A DNA stretch of 64,000 nucleotides from Cryptomeria japonica (taxonomy: Eukaryota; Streptophyta; Pinopsida; Cupressales; Cupressaceae). Below the pieces are notes generated by a model. It saw nothing but the letters and a program-made list of their open reading frames with translations, searched no databases and was not told where the DNA came from. The position numbers were made by a program, and so were the translations under genes. Within the stretch, counting starts at the first letter, position 1, and each line of letters opens with the position of its first letter. The stretch covers positions 437,194,230-437,258,229 of the forward strand of contig NC_081407.1 of the NCBI RefSeq assembly GCF_030272615.1, given 5' to 3'. This document shows positions 11,567 through 22,925 of the stretch, in pieces.

Positions 11567-12845
11567 TTGATTTTAGGCACTGAATCAGTAGGAGAAAACA
11601 GTCTTAGAATGGTGACCAATGCAGAGTTATCCAAGAAGGTAGAAGATCGGGAGGAAGAGAATAGACTCCTAAAAGAAAGATTGCTACAATTGGAGAGAAA
11701 ATTAGATGCAGTTGAGGATAAAATTGAGAAAGTAGTAATCCAGGTCAGTGAAGGGAAGGGTAAAGAATCAGTGGAAGAGGATAGGATACCTGCCCTAGAC
11801 CTTGTTCTACCTGAAGAACTTTTCCTAAAAGCAATTAAAGCCTTAGGAGGAAAATCCTTGAAAGAAGTGCCACTTTTTTATGGGAAAATGGAGCCTAAAG
11901 TAGTTATGGAATGGATTGAAGGTTTGGAGAATCACTTTGAGTGTGATGGAATTAGTGAAGCCCAAAAGGTGAAGATAGCTAAGTCTAGATTGAGAGGAGC
12001 AGCCTTGACTTGGTGGAAATTTATCCAAGAAGAAAGACAAAAAGAGGGTAAGAACCAAATAGCCAGTTGGAATGGACTGGTAGCCAAGGTGAGGGAAGCC
12101 TATGCCCCTGAAGATTATGAGATCCAACTACACAAAAGGAGACAAAACCTGAGACAAAGAGACTTGGATGTGAGCAGCTACACTAAGGAATTTTAGAAGT
12201 TGTGTAAGATCCAAGGTGGTAGAGGATGAGAGCATCAAGGTAGCCAAATACTTGAATGGCTTGAGATGGAATATTCAAGAGGAGTTGAGTTTGTTATGTC
12301 CTAACATTGTGCATAAGTGCTATCAAATGGCACTGAAGGTGGAGGAAAAGAGTAAAAAGAAGCAAGAACAAAGCAACAGAGGAAGAGGTAGGGGAAAAGA
12401 TGGTAGAGGCCAAAGAGGCAGTTTTGGTGGAAGAGGAGCAGATCAAAGGTCTCAAGGAGAGTCCAAACTTATAGAGCAAAGTGAGGATTCACATAGAAAG
12501 AGAAGCTATAGAGGAAGGGGATCATCTAGCAACCCAAGAAGAGGTAGATCTAGTGGATCGGGAAGAGGGTCCTACTTCTCCACCTTGAAGTGTTACAATT
12601 GCCAAAAGTTGGGTCACCCTGCCTATAGATGTCCAGAGAAATCCTCTTCATCTCAAGGAAGTGAAAGAAGAGTGACATATGCGCAAGAAGATGCAGAAAG
12701 CAACAAGACACAAGGTGTGAGCTTAGCTCTTAAAGATGGAAAAAATTTAATGATGAGAAGAGCCTTGATTAAGGAATCAATCAAAGAAGAGCTTTGTTTA
12801 GAATCAAATGCAAGCTCCTTGGTAAGGTTTGTAGAGTGGTGGTAG
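11567..12845 (+). mobile_element. Chromovirus gag region, fossil
   Basis: Starts with a coiled-coil-like acidic and basic N-terminus (about 11600-11770). The retrotransposon gag core follows (PLFYGKMEPKVVMEWIEGLE, then ALTWWKFIQEE), then an Arg/Gly/Ser-rich stretch and one CCHC zinc knuckle, CYNCQKLGHPAYRC, at 12591-12632. Gag forms the particle shell and binds the RNA. Broken copy. Confidence 0.88.
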
Positions 12846-15800
12846 ACTCAGGATCTACTGAAAATATTATGTCAGAGGAAGCAGTTTGTAAACTGAAGTT
12901 GAAAATAATTCCACATAGTAATCCATATAGGGTCACTTGGCTCAACAAGGAGCAGCATGTGGTAGTGAATGAACAAACATGGGCTGAGTTCAACATAGGT
13001 AGTTATAAGGATAAAGTCTTGTGTGACATCTTACCTATGGATGCTTGCCATCTACTTCTTGGTAGACCATGGCAGTTTGACAGAAAGGCCATTCACAATG
13101 GAGAGAAGAACTCTTATTCTTTTCAAAAGGACGGAGTTACATACCATAGTCAGTCCCCAAGTGATGAAGGAGACATCAACAAAACTAAAGGCCCAAATGC
13201 ATTACTGGTAGGTGAAAAGGAGTTCATTAACATTCTCAAGGAAGGAGAAGGAGTGGGGCTTGCTCTTATAGTGAAACCAAAGGAAGAAAAACAAGAAAAG
13301 AAGGTTCAAATACCTCATGAAGTGCAACAGATACTAGACAACTTCAAAGTGACCATAAGTGATGGAGCACCAACAACCCTACCACCTATTAGATCCATAA
13401 GTCATCAGATTGATTTCATTCTAGGAGCATCATTACCCAACAAAGCAGCATATAAGATGAGTCCCAAATAGAACAAGGAAGTGGCAAGACAAGTCCAAGA
13501 ATTATTGGACCAAGGGTTGATAAAGAAGATCATAAGTCCTTGTGTCGTACCTACAGTGTTAGCACCCAAGAAAGGAGGAACATGGAGGCTATGCACAGAT
13601 TCAAGAGCCATAAATAGAATCACTATCAGGTAAAAATTTCCTATCCCAAGAATTGAAGACTTGATGGATTACTTGGGAGGTGCAAAGTACTTCACTAAGA
13701 TTGATCTCAAGAGTGGATACCACCAAATCAGGATAAAGGAAGGTGGTGAATGGAAAACAACCTTCAAAACCAATGAAGGACTTTATGAGTGGCTTGTTAT
13801 GCCATTCGGTCTTAGCAATGCTCCTAGTACATTCATGAGACTCATGAATGAAGTGTTGAAATATTTTATTGGTAAATTTGTTGTTGTATACCTAGATGAT
13901 ATCTTGATTTTCAGTAGAATTAAAGAGAAACACCTACAGCATCTTAGTATTGTATTGCAAAAATTGTATGATGACCAACTAACAATAAACTTGGAGAAGT
14001 GTGAGTTTATGAAGCAGGAACTTGTCTATCTTGGATTTGTAGTTTTAGGAGGAGATTTGAAGATGGGCACATCAAAGGTGGAAGCCATCACAAATTGGCC
14101 AACACCAAAGACAGCAAGTGAAATAAGAAGTTTTCATGGTTTGGCATAGTTCTACAGGAAGTTTATCAGAGGGTTCAATGAGATTTGTGCACCCATGTTG
14201 GGTACCATCAAAGGAGGAGTTAAGACTAAGTTTCAGTGGACCAATGCAACTGACAAAGGGTTTGAACTTTTGAAACAAAAGGTAGCTACACAACCAGTAC
14301 TCATTCTTCCTAGTTTTTATAAGTTGTTCACAATTGAATGTGATGCAAGTCATATAGCAGTTGGCGTTGTTTTGAGTCAAGAGAATAGACCTGTATCTTT
14401 CTTTAGTGAGAAGCTCAATGATGCCAAGAAGAAGTATTCATCCTATGATCTCGAGCTGTATGATCTTATCCAAGCTCTTAGAAAGTGGAGGCTCTACTTG
14501 TTACCTAGGAGTTTGTTGTTTACACAGATAATCAAGCTTTAAGTTTTCTAAATTCACAAGATAAGTTGAGTCATAGGCACGTTAAATGGGTTGAGTATTT
14601 GCAGTCATATACTTTTTCTATTAAGCATAAGAAAGGACAGTGTAATAAAGTAGTAGATTCTTTGAGTAGAAGGCTACTAACATTACAAGAAGTGCATATT
14701 CAGAGTATTGGAATTGATTACTTTAAGGATTTGTACCCCAATGATGAAGCTTTTGCAGCCATTTACAAGGTTTGTCAAGAATTTCAGAATCACTTTCATA
14801 GTGAATATGTTGACTTTACTTTGTAGAATGGTTTGTTGTTTAAAGGTGGACAACTGTGTGTTCCCAAAGGATCGATGGGGGAAAATCTGATCCAAGAAAA
14901 ACACAATGGATGTTTGAGTGGTCATTTTGGCCTTAATAAGGCATTGGACCTTGTTCAAAGGTTCTACTATTGGCCCAGAATGCAGAGGTATATCAGAAGG
15001 TATGTTGAGAAGTGTATGGTTTTTTAGAAAGCTAAAGGTATAGCTACTAATGTTGGTCTTTAATGAGCCATTACCTATTATTACAAGGGCATGGGAATGT
15101 GTAAGTATGGATTTTGTGGTTGGATTACCCAAAACAAAGCTTGGCTGAGATAGCATTTTTGTCGTTGTTGATAGATTCAGTAAGATGACACATTTTGTTC
15201 CTTATAAAACTACTCATGATGATAGTCACATTGTACACTTGTTTTTCAAAGAGGTTATAAGAATCCATGGTTTGCCGATTAGTATTGTTTCAGATAGAGA
15301 TGTCAAATTCCTTGGCCATTTTTGGAAAACTCTTTGGAAAAGATTGGGAACTAACTTGTCTTTTGGTTCAGCCTATCATCCCCAAATAGATGGTCAATAG
15401 GACACTTGGAAACCTTTTAAGGTGCTTGACAAAAGAGTATGAACAGAGTTGGGATCAGGTTCTTCATCGGGTAGAGTTTACGTACAATGATAGTGTCAAC
15501 AAGTCTACTGGGAAGAGTCCTTTTGAGATTGTGTATGGTATGCACCCACAAGGTGTTATGGAATTATGAGATCTTGGTAATCTGTCGCATAGAAGTGGTC
15601 AATCTGATGATGTTGCTAAATCTATGAAGGATGTTCATGACCAGGTCAGGCGAGCTCTCCAAGATTCTTCACAAAAAGTTAAAGCCAGAGTTGATGTGAC
15701 ACAGAGAGATATGCAATTTTCAGTTGGAGATTTGGTGATGGCACATTTGAACAAGGCTTGACTTTAGAAAGGGGTTCCCAGCAAGCTACAAATGAGGAGA

Positions 15801-16140
15801 ATAGGCCCATGTAAAGTTTTAGCCAAGTATGGCTCTAATGCCTATAAGATTGATTTGTCATCTGATATTGCTTTGTTTCCCATTTTCAATGTCGCAAATT
15901 TGGTTGTCTACAAGGGACAACTTCACAAGGAGGATGCGCGAGTTTCAAATGTTCAACAGTCACTTGCCAACCTGCCATTACTTTCTCCTTCCATACCTCA
16001 GGCTGAAAAAGTGTTGGATTCCCACGTTCTCAAGAAGACTAGACAACAGTTCTACATGGAACATTTGGTCAAGTGGATGCATAAACCTGATTCTGAAGTG
16101 ACCTAGGTTCCTGAATCAGAATTTGTTAAATCGAGAATTG
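12794..16140 (+). mobile_element. Chromovirus pol region (PR, RT, RNase H, IN, chromodomain), fossil
   Basis: Domains in order: aspartic protease with VVDSGSTENIMS near 12836; reverse transcriptase about 13480-14150 with [28 protein letters not shown] and catalytic YLDD at 13889-13900; RNase H about 14195-14700 with ECDASHIAVGVVL; integrase zinc-binding part about 14890-15030 (GHFGLNKALDLVQRFYYWP); integrase core about 15090-15480; a C-terminal region ending about 15990-16140 in a chromodomain-like FYMEHLVKWMHKPDSEVTW. In chromoviruses this last domain steers insertion toward marked chromatin. Broken copy. Confidence 0.9.
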
Positions 16141-16179
16141 ATCTTTCCTTGCTGCTGAGCACAGTCACTTGACTTCTTT

Positions 16180-16194
16180 GTTTTGGGGGGAGTA
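16180..16194 (+). other. Chromovirus polypurine tract
   Basis: TTTTGGGGGGAGTA directly before the 3' LTR start (TGGTGCAGG). This is the expected plus-strand primer position. Confidence 0.75.
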
Positions 16195-18219
16195 TGGTGC
16201 AGGAGCACCTAAGAGTTGAAATGCCCTTAACCAATTTTTGGCTTGTGAGACCTTCTAATGGTCATGTAAATACATAAGGACTGGCTCTAGTCCATTTGTA
16301 TGGTTGTTTAATTGTAGTTTTTAAAATTTCTCTTATCGGCAAGACCTACCTTGATCGACAAGTCTTACCCTGATGAGTTCGCCAGAGTTTGGAGTGGTTG
16401 TATTGGGTATCGGCAGGAGTGGTTCACACTTACCCCAATGACCCAATAAGTTGTCAGTGCTTGGAGTATTGTTATCGGGTATCGGGGGGAGTAGTTTCAA
16501 GTTACCCCGATGACCCGATGAGAAAGCATAGGCGTGGAGTGGAGCCATCAGGTATTGGAAGGAGCGGTTTCATGTTACCCCGATGATTAACTTGATCTGT
16601 ATTCAGACGGTGATCACAGATGATCCAACGACTGTCACTATACTGCAATGGGAAGATGATCGCTAGATAATCCTCACGACTTGGCAACAAAGCACGTGCA
16701 AAAAGAGGCGAGTTAACGACCATGCAGGTTGAAGGTGGATCAACGGCTGTCGCTTTACCACAATGGAGAGATGCACGAAAGTTATTCCCCATGACTTGGC
16801 AACCAAGTGGTGGGGCCCAACAAGAGAGCAGCTCAGGCGAGTTAACGAGTGAGCAAGTCCGGGATGATCGAACGACTGTCGTTATACCGCATGATGAAGA
16901 TACTCGCTAGTTATCCCCCACGACATAGCGACTGGTGAGGTGGCGGTCTAGTGGCAGGTTAGGTGGCACCTAGTTGGATGTGTGGACGAACCAGGAAGTA
17001 ACACCGTGGCAAAAGAGAGAATAGTTCAGCTGAGATAAAGATAGAGCAGATCAAGGAAGATTAGATGATCAGGATGTCATCGGCTATCGGAGGAGTCGTC
17101 TACTGGTTCATCGAGAGATCGGAACAACGCATTTGTGGTCTTATCGATGGCCGATGGAGTAGAGATTGACTACAGGTGTGCGCTCGAACCAGAGTCCAAA
17201 AGGTAAACACTTGGACACTGAAGATGGTCTTGTCGGTGTATCTAAATACAAATGGACCCGACTTCTTGGTGCATGTGGGATATTGTGTTTCTCATGAATG
17301 CAGACCGTCGCAGACGGTTAAACTTCAAACCATTGGTGCAGTTGCAAATGGAAACCGTTGCTAATGAGATTTATCTCGTCCAATAGGAGGAGTTCCAAAC
17401 AGAGGATGTATGTATAAAAAGACCCAACGGGCATCTGTAAGAGGCTAATGGTTAATCATGGATCTTTGATCGTGGATCATTGATCGTTGTTTTTTGATTG
17501 CCTCTGAGAGCACATTTTGTTTTTCTGAAATGCAATAGAGAAGTCCATTTTCTGGTTTTCAATTAGAGTTTCATTTCTGTTCGTTTCACGTATGTTGTTA
17601 ATGTAATTGTTTCATTTCTGTGTTCTATGAGTTGTTGGTTTGAACCCGTGAATAAATTCAGGATCTATAAATAAAGCTTTCCTTTTCAGTTTTTGTTCCC
17701 TGTTTGCAATAATCAAATGGCTCTGATTTGAAACTCCACAAGATCTTTGGAGATTGTCAAGCAGAGCTAGAAATGTACAGTAGGTTTTCATTTGAGAGAG
17801 ACCAGGAAATGGCAATCACCATTTTTGCATATCGAGTCTAGGCAAGCTTGGTGATAGTTCGGCTAGGTATCAATAATTTGAAGGAGATAACTTGTAGGGG
17901 AAGGAAACTGTTGAGAATTGGGAAAAGATCCAGAAGGCTACAAGCCTGAAAATAAAACATTGTGTAACCATAGGGAAAAGTTTGCTAAACCAAACAAGAT
18001 GGGTGGTTTTGCAAAAAGAAAGCGAATGAGTGTGTGTCCTAAACCCCTGCAAGGATTTAGTGAACAAGCTTACTTTGTGAGCTTGAGGAAGGCAAGATAA
18101 ACAAACAAATGGTAGGGAAGCCCTTAGAAGTCTAGAGGGGTAGACTTGGAACCTAGAAAGGGATAGAAGCAAACCATCAAAGAAACCAAATTGATGACAA
18201 ACTAGGTTCCTCTCTATCA
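16195..18219 (+). repeat. 3' LTR of the chromovirus
   Basis: Direct repeat of 9546-11526. It is slightly longer (2,025 bp) owing to small differences in sub-repeat number near the U3 start and a short extra stretch near 17340. Followed at once by the AACCC target duplication. Confidence 0.9.
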
Positions 18220-19083
18220 AACCCAAATCTCTGGGTTTTAGCATGGATCCCATAACCATGAAAAAAAGAGACCAAATCAATCGTCGAAGGAAGGTAGTCA
18301 TCCGAAAAAACTCCCTGCATCTACTCTCAGAACGAAAAGCGAGACATAAATCCACCTCAATAGGAGTTGGATTCACCTCAATAGAAACCTCAACACACGA
18401 CCCAAAAGAGAGAAAATAGAGAGAGAAAACGAAAAGGCAAACAAACCCCCGAATGATAACAAAGTTGTGCATAAAATAATTCTCCATCATTCCCTCAGAA
18501 AGCGACGGCCCAAATTGGACAAAGGCCTCGAAAGGGAGGAGCCCATCAAAAGACAGATAAGATCACCTAGCAAAACCACCATAGAATAGATCACCAGGCC
18601 CTGCGCCCCAAGCCCAGAAAGGAACTAGGCCCAGGATACACCACCCGGATCCCAAACCTCCCCTCCATGCCATTAGAACATGAAGAGAGGAGGCAACATG
18701 CAAAATCCCCAAACGAACACCAGAGGGGCATCCAAAACAACCCCTCCACTCCCAGCACAGACCATAAACGAGCCCCCATCCACACGAAGCAGAGCAACAT
18801 ATGAGGGAATTGACGTCCCCGAACAAAAACTCCAGCTTCTAGAGGAGCCGCTCCCATCACACCGGTCTCCAACCACACACAAACCAGAGGAAAAAAAGGG
18901 ATCGCATAGCCAACCACAGAAGGCAGGAGCAGAATATGGGATATCCTCTCCCCCACCATCTGCATCACCATCTTCATCGCCATCTCTAGGGTCATCGACT
19001 GATTAAACCCTAGCTTGACCTCTGCAACCTGCACGCTCGTTCCCGCTCCTCATCGCTCCTAGAGTATATGACACAATTAAATT

Positions 19084-19100
19084 GTTCCCCATGAAGCCAT
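19084..19100. repeat. Target-site duplication, right copy (17 bp)
   Basis: Identical to 8592-8608. Marks the 5' end of the minus-strand LINE-like retroposon. Confidence 0.85.
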
Positions 19101-22100
19101 TATTGGATGTAAAGAATAATCAAATATTATTTTATGTTAATTATCATATTTAGGAAAATTGGAATGATACTAAATAGATGTGCTTTGTTTGAGTCTTAAC
19201 CTAATAATAAAGCTTTTTTTAGTAATACAACTTAACCCTTTAGTGTATATATGCAAAATACACCTATTATGGTCCTTGTTGATATACCATTCTTTAATTC
19301 ATAAATGGATTAATCTATAAATAATATTAAGGTCATAAAATTGTCTTAAATGATAATATTCAGCCATTGAAATTATATTTCTTTAAATATTTTGTATCAC
19401 ACCAAACCATTGGTTATTTTCAACCATCCTTCATGATAATTGAAGGCTAACATATAGGAGCCCACTAACACCTTGTTACCTCTATTTTAGTGAAGTTCGA
19501 AAGTGTCAACTCGCTCATGCCTACTAAGAAAATAATTCTTGTTTCTTTACGAGATAATGGTATGCCAATACCGAAACTTCTGCATTATATCCTACACTCT
19601 TGTAGAGTAACTAACAATAAGACCTCAACTTCCTTTAAGGACTCTTTAGAATGAAACTGCATAGTACTTGCGATATAAATTTATTCAACTTCTTGATGAC
19701 TTGAATAAAAATATGGCTAATCTGTAATTGGCATACATTATTATCATCAAGGTGTGCAATTATTTCACCCAACAACTAATGTGTCCATTTTCATTGGCAT
19801 TGATATTATCTATACAAGATATTATAGTTTTTTAGTGAGTTGTAGCAACTAAACATGCACATACTCAAATTTATAGCTTTTATTTTCTTACCTACAATGT
19901 ACATCATGGATCAATAATTGAATTAATACCATCTTGTCATAGCTTTTATTTTCTTACCCATAATGTACATCATGCTCATATAAAATGATAGATAAAATCA
20001 ACTTAGTTTAGTTTTAATATAATTAATCTATATTGAAGAAAGTGTCACAATGATTTGTTTAATAAGGGACACATTAATATTTACTTCATATATGTTCAGA
20101 TAATAGTATGGGGTTCAAGTAATTAAGGTCAAAGCCTAGATAGATACGTGCACGACTTACTAGTTATCAAGGCTAACAAGGATTTAAACCTATTATTTAT
20201 GTGTTGTGAGTTTTAGTAATTAAGGTAAAGACTCATAAATTTGTATGCAACTTACTTCACTTGTCATATCAATGAGAAACTAAAACTTTCTTTCCATTAA
20301 TTTCCACATTTCACCTTATAAATATTCATATATATTGGCATGCAATTCATTTTAGATCATGGTTAAAAATGTTTTATAATTGATATTAATTATTTATAAC
20401 ACGTTGTTGGGTTATAAACTACCATCAATTCTTAATTATTTATAACACGTTGTTGGGTTATAAACTACCATCAATTCTTAGACCAAGCAAATGTGTGTGC
20501 TAGGATATAAATTATAATAAAATGACTGAGTGAATGCATGTTTAGCATTGGTTGAGGTGACTCTACTCATAATCAATTAGTCTTTGTCATGACATTATTT
20601 ACTATAAACATCCAAGGTATGTTGTGAAGAATCAATAAAAAAGTCATTAGTGGCTATTCTTAAACCACTAAACCACACTCAATTCAATGGTCAAAGGTAA
20701 ATTTTGCCAATAAATGTTGGATAATTGTTTACCACTTTTTGGTAGGGATGATGTTTAAAATTACTATTGACTATTTAACTATTGATGGTTGTGAATCGTG
20801 ATAATTTTAACTAAAAATTCATGAAGCCTGCTTTTATCTTATAACTTGGAGTTGGAATCAAGTTAATAAGGACACATTACTCATCTTAATTAACTTTATT
20901 TGTCATTTTTGTTGATCAATGGTTCTAGCATCTTTATACTTATACAATATCATATTGATGTATACACTTTCATTTGCAAAGGTGAAAACTTCATAACAAC
21001 TAAGATAGAGGATGCATGTATTATCTGAAGAATCTAAGTCTATATATAGTAACTTTTTATATAGAGAGTAACTTTATATTATCTAAACAATATAAGTTCA
21101 AGTAGATAGCAATTTTGTAGTTTTCACAACATATCCTTCTCAAATTCACTTAAATATTATTTGGATCAATAGTCAAAAAATTAGTAGCAATTTTATACCT
21201 CATCCACTCTAAAATGTGACAACCTTCGATTGTTGAACTCAACCACGTTTAAGAATAACCTCCAAAACCAACCTAAAATGTTATATAGAAATTTTTTGAA
21301 AAAAATATAAATTTGCATGATTGAATCATCCTATCACACTAGCACACATCCATGCATACAATAGATGCAAAAATTGGACTTTCTCAGGAAGCCATGGAGA
21401 AGTACAAGCAATGAGCAAGTTACCTTTGTCAAAAGTGGGTATTCCAAATAGGAGCTTTAGAATAGGGTACATGGAGATTTGTAAATTAACAATGTAAACT
21501 GAAGCTTTCTTGGGCATTATAGTTGTTTGGCCCTTATAGATCTGTCTACATATAAAAGCAGACAAAATGTGCATCAATAGATAAAATTGCTTGACCAGTT
21601 GACTGGATCAGATATCTTTCCATGAAATATACAGTCTCGCTTAGAGACATTGAAGTAGTCATTCAATGAACAGGTCTATTACTCATTCACATTCTGCCTA
21701 AAATGGCTTCTCTGAAAGAAATTTTGTATACCCATTAGATTTAATTATAACGTTTTTCTCCAAAATCTAGAGAAATTCATAAAGCATACAAGTTATTTCA
21801 TAGAGATCCAGTCTCAAAGAATGTAAATTATTGCTGAGCATATATACAAAATGGGTGTGTTGGTAACGCTTTTATTCTGATAAAAAACTTTAGAATAATT
21901 AGAAATATTCAACCTGCTTTTTGCATCTATGATTCCTTCAACACCAACCGAACAGACTTGACTGCAAAATAACAATGAATAGCAATGACAATTTCTGAAC
22001 CTTTTTATCATGGCAGTTGAATCTAAAAAGTTCTGATTTTTACTGATAACGAGGTTGGTGGAAGGAACACAGTTATTGCATGCTATGTGAGCAGCTACCA

Positions 22101-22474
22101 TTATTATTATTAACAGTGATGATATCTTCCCATAAGCTACATTCATATCTACAATTAATTTACATTAAATTTTCTATTGATCTTGTTGACCAATCATTAT
22201 CAAGTAGGTTCCCTGAAGAGATCTTAACTAGGTCACAATATCAATAATTTATTAAAATAATCAATGATCATCTTTGATTAAATATTGCTCATTAATATTG
22301 ATCAACGCAAGTATGATATTTATAATTTGATTGGATTTGAGTGACAATGTCACTAAACCATTGTTTGTTCGAGTAAGTATAAATCATGCTTTATTTGATT
22401 TAACCGTATATATGGAAAAAGGATAAATTCAATTTTCTGTTTTTCCTCTTCAGATGTAAATGGGGATTTATCTA
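19101..22474. other. AT-rich spacer without recognised gene
   Basis: No protein family recognised on either strand. Open frames at 21326-21577 and 21814-22146 (minus) were examined and not accepted. Holds the 46-bp tandem duplication at 20387-20480. Confidence 0.5.
20387..20480. repeat. 46-bp tandem duplication
   Basis: Two essentially identical copies starting at 20387 and 20433 (TAATTATTTATAACACGTTG...). The near-perfect identity implies a recent event. Confidence 0.9.
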
Positions 22475-22706
22475 GATTTTAAGACTTGTATTGTAATAAC
22501 CCACTATCACTTAACCCAAAATTTCAATTGTTTTTTTTTTTGATATAAAAATATTGATTTCTTATTCTTACTTATTCTTAATTGTGTTTGATTTTAAGAC
22601 TTGTATTGTAATAACCCACTATCACTTAACCCAAAATTTCAATTGTTTTTTTTTTTTGATATAAAAATATTGATTTCTTATTCTTACTTATTCTTAATTG
22701 TGTTTG
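22475..22706. repeat. 115-116-bp tandem duplication
   Basis: Copies start at 22475 and 22590 and differ mainly in the length of one T run (11 against 12). Each includes TGTAATAACCCACTATCAC, which resembles a plant LTR start. Confidence 0.9.
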
Positions 22707-22729
22707 ATTCAATCACATATTCAGGTACA

Positions 22730-22925
22730 TCTATCCAAACAAGATAGGCATTCATCCAACCGAAATGGGCATCTAACCATATGGGTTAGACATCTATCCA
22801 TACGAGACTAGGCATCTAACCATACGGGTTAGGCATCTGTCCATACGGGATAGGAGGTTTCATCTATCCAATTCGGAATAGGCATCTACCCAAATGGGGT
22901 AGGCATCTATTCATAAGAATAGGAT
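22730..22925. repeat. Degenerate minisatellite, about 21-23 bp period
   Basis: Eight to nine imperfect units of the type GGGATAGGCATCTATCCATAC. The unit is itself partly palindromic (GGATAG...CTATCC), so the array could form short hairpins. Confidence 0.8.

Larger units (their letters stand above)
9546..18219 (+). mobile_element. Ty3/gypsy chromovirus, fossil with both LTRs
   Basis: Complete in layout: LTR (9546-11526), primer-binding site, gag with zinc knuckle, protease, reverse transcriptase, RNase H, integrase, C-terminal chromodomain-like stretch, polypurine tract, LTR (16195-18219). Flanked by the perfect 5-bp duplication AACCC (9541-9545 and 18220-18224), so it inserted as one unit into the LINE-like retroposon. 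RT before integrase plus a chromodomain identifies a chromovirus; the clade within it (Tekay, CRM and so on) is not settled. The coding part is broken, with several breaks. In the first 150 aligned LTR bases there are four differences, all C/T or G/A transitions, suggesting moderate age and decay of methylated cytosines. Confidence 0.93.
8609..19083 (-). mobile_element. LINE-like non-autonomous retroposon, split by a chromovirus
   Basis: The body is 8609-9540 plus about 18225-19083, roughly 1.8 kb once the chromovirus is removed, and is read on the minus strand with its 3' end at 8609. Support: the 17-bp target duplication; a 3' tail (...CCTAATAAAAAAC) resembling that of the LINE at 29452; and 5'-to-3' polarity consistent with a retroposon. 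No reverse transcriptase is visible and the longer open frames look non-coding, so it was probably mobilised by a LINE. A 20-25-base motif (plus strand roughly AAGGGTTTTnnnAGGCTCCCTT) recurs about eight or nine times, at about 8624, 8657, 8927, 8958, 9096, 9131, 9431, 9521 and 18231; the two copies at the 3' tail are members. Alternative: a severely deleted LINE. Confidence 0.65.

Noticed and set aside
18680-19006. Plus-strand Pro/Ser-rich frame of 108 residues
   Set aside because: Antisense to the 5' part of the LINE-like retroposon and of low complexity; no domain.
21814-22146. Minus-strand 110-residue frame with a signal-peptide-like start
   Set aside because: The hydrophobic core comes from an ATT repeat, no family is recognised, and the neighbouring frame at 21326-21577 does not clearly connect by splice signals.
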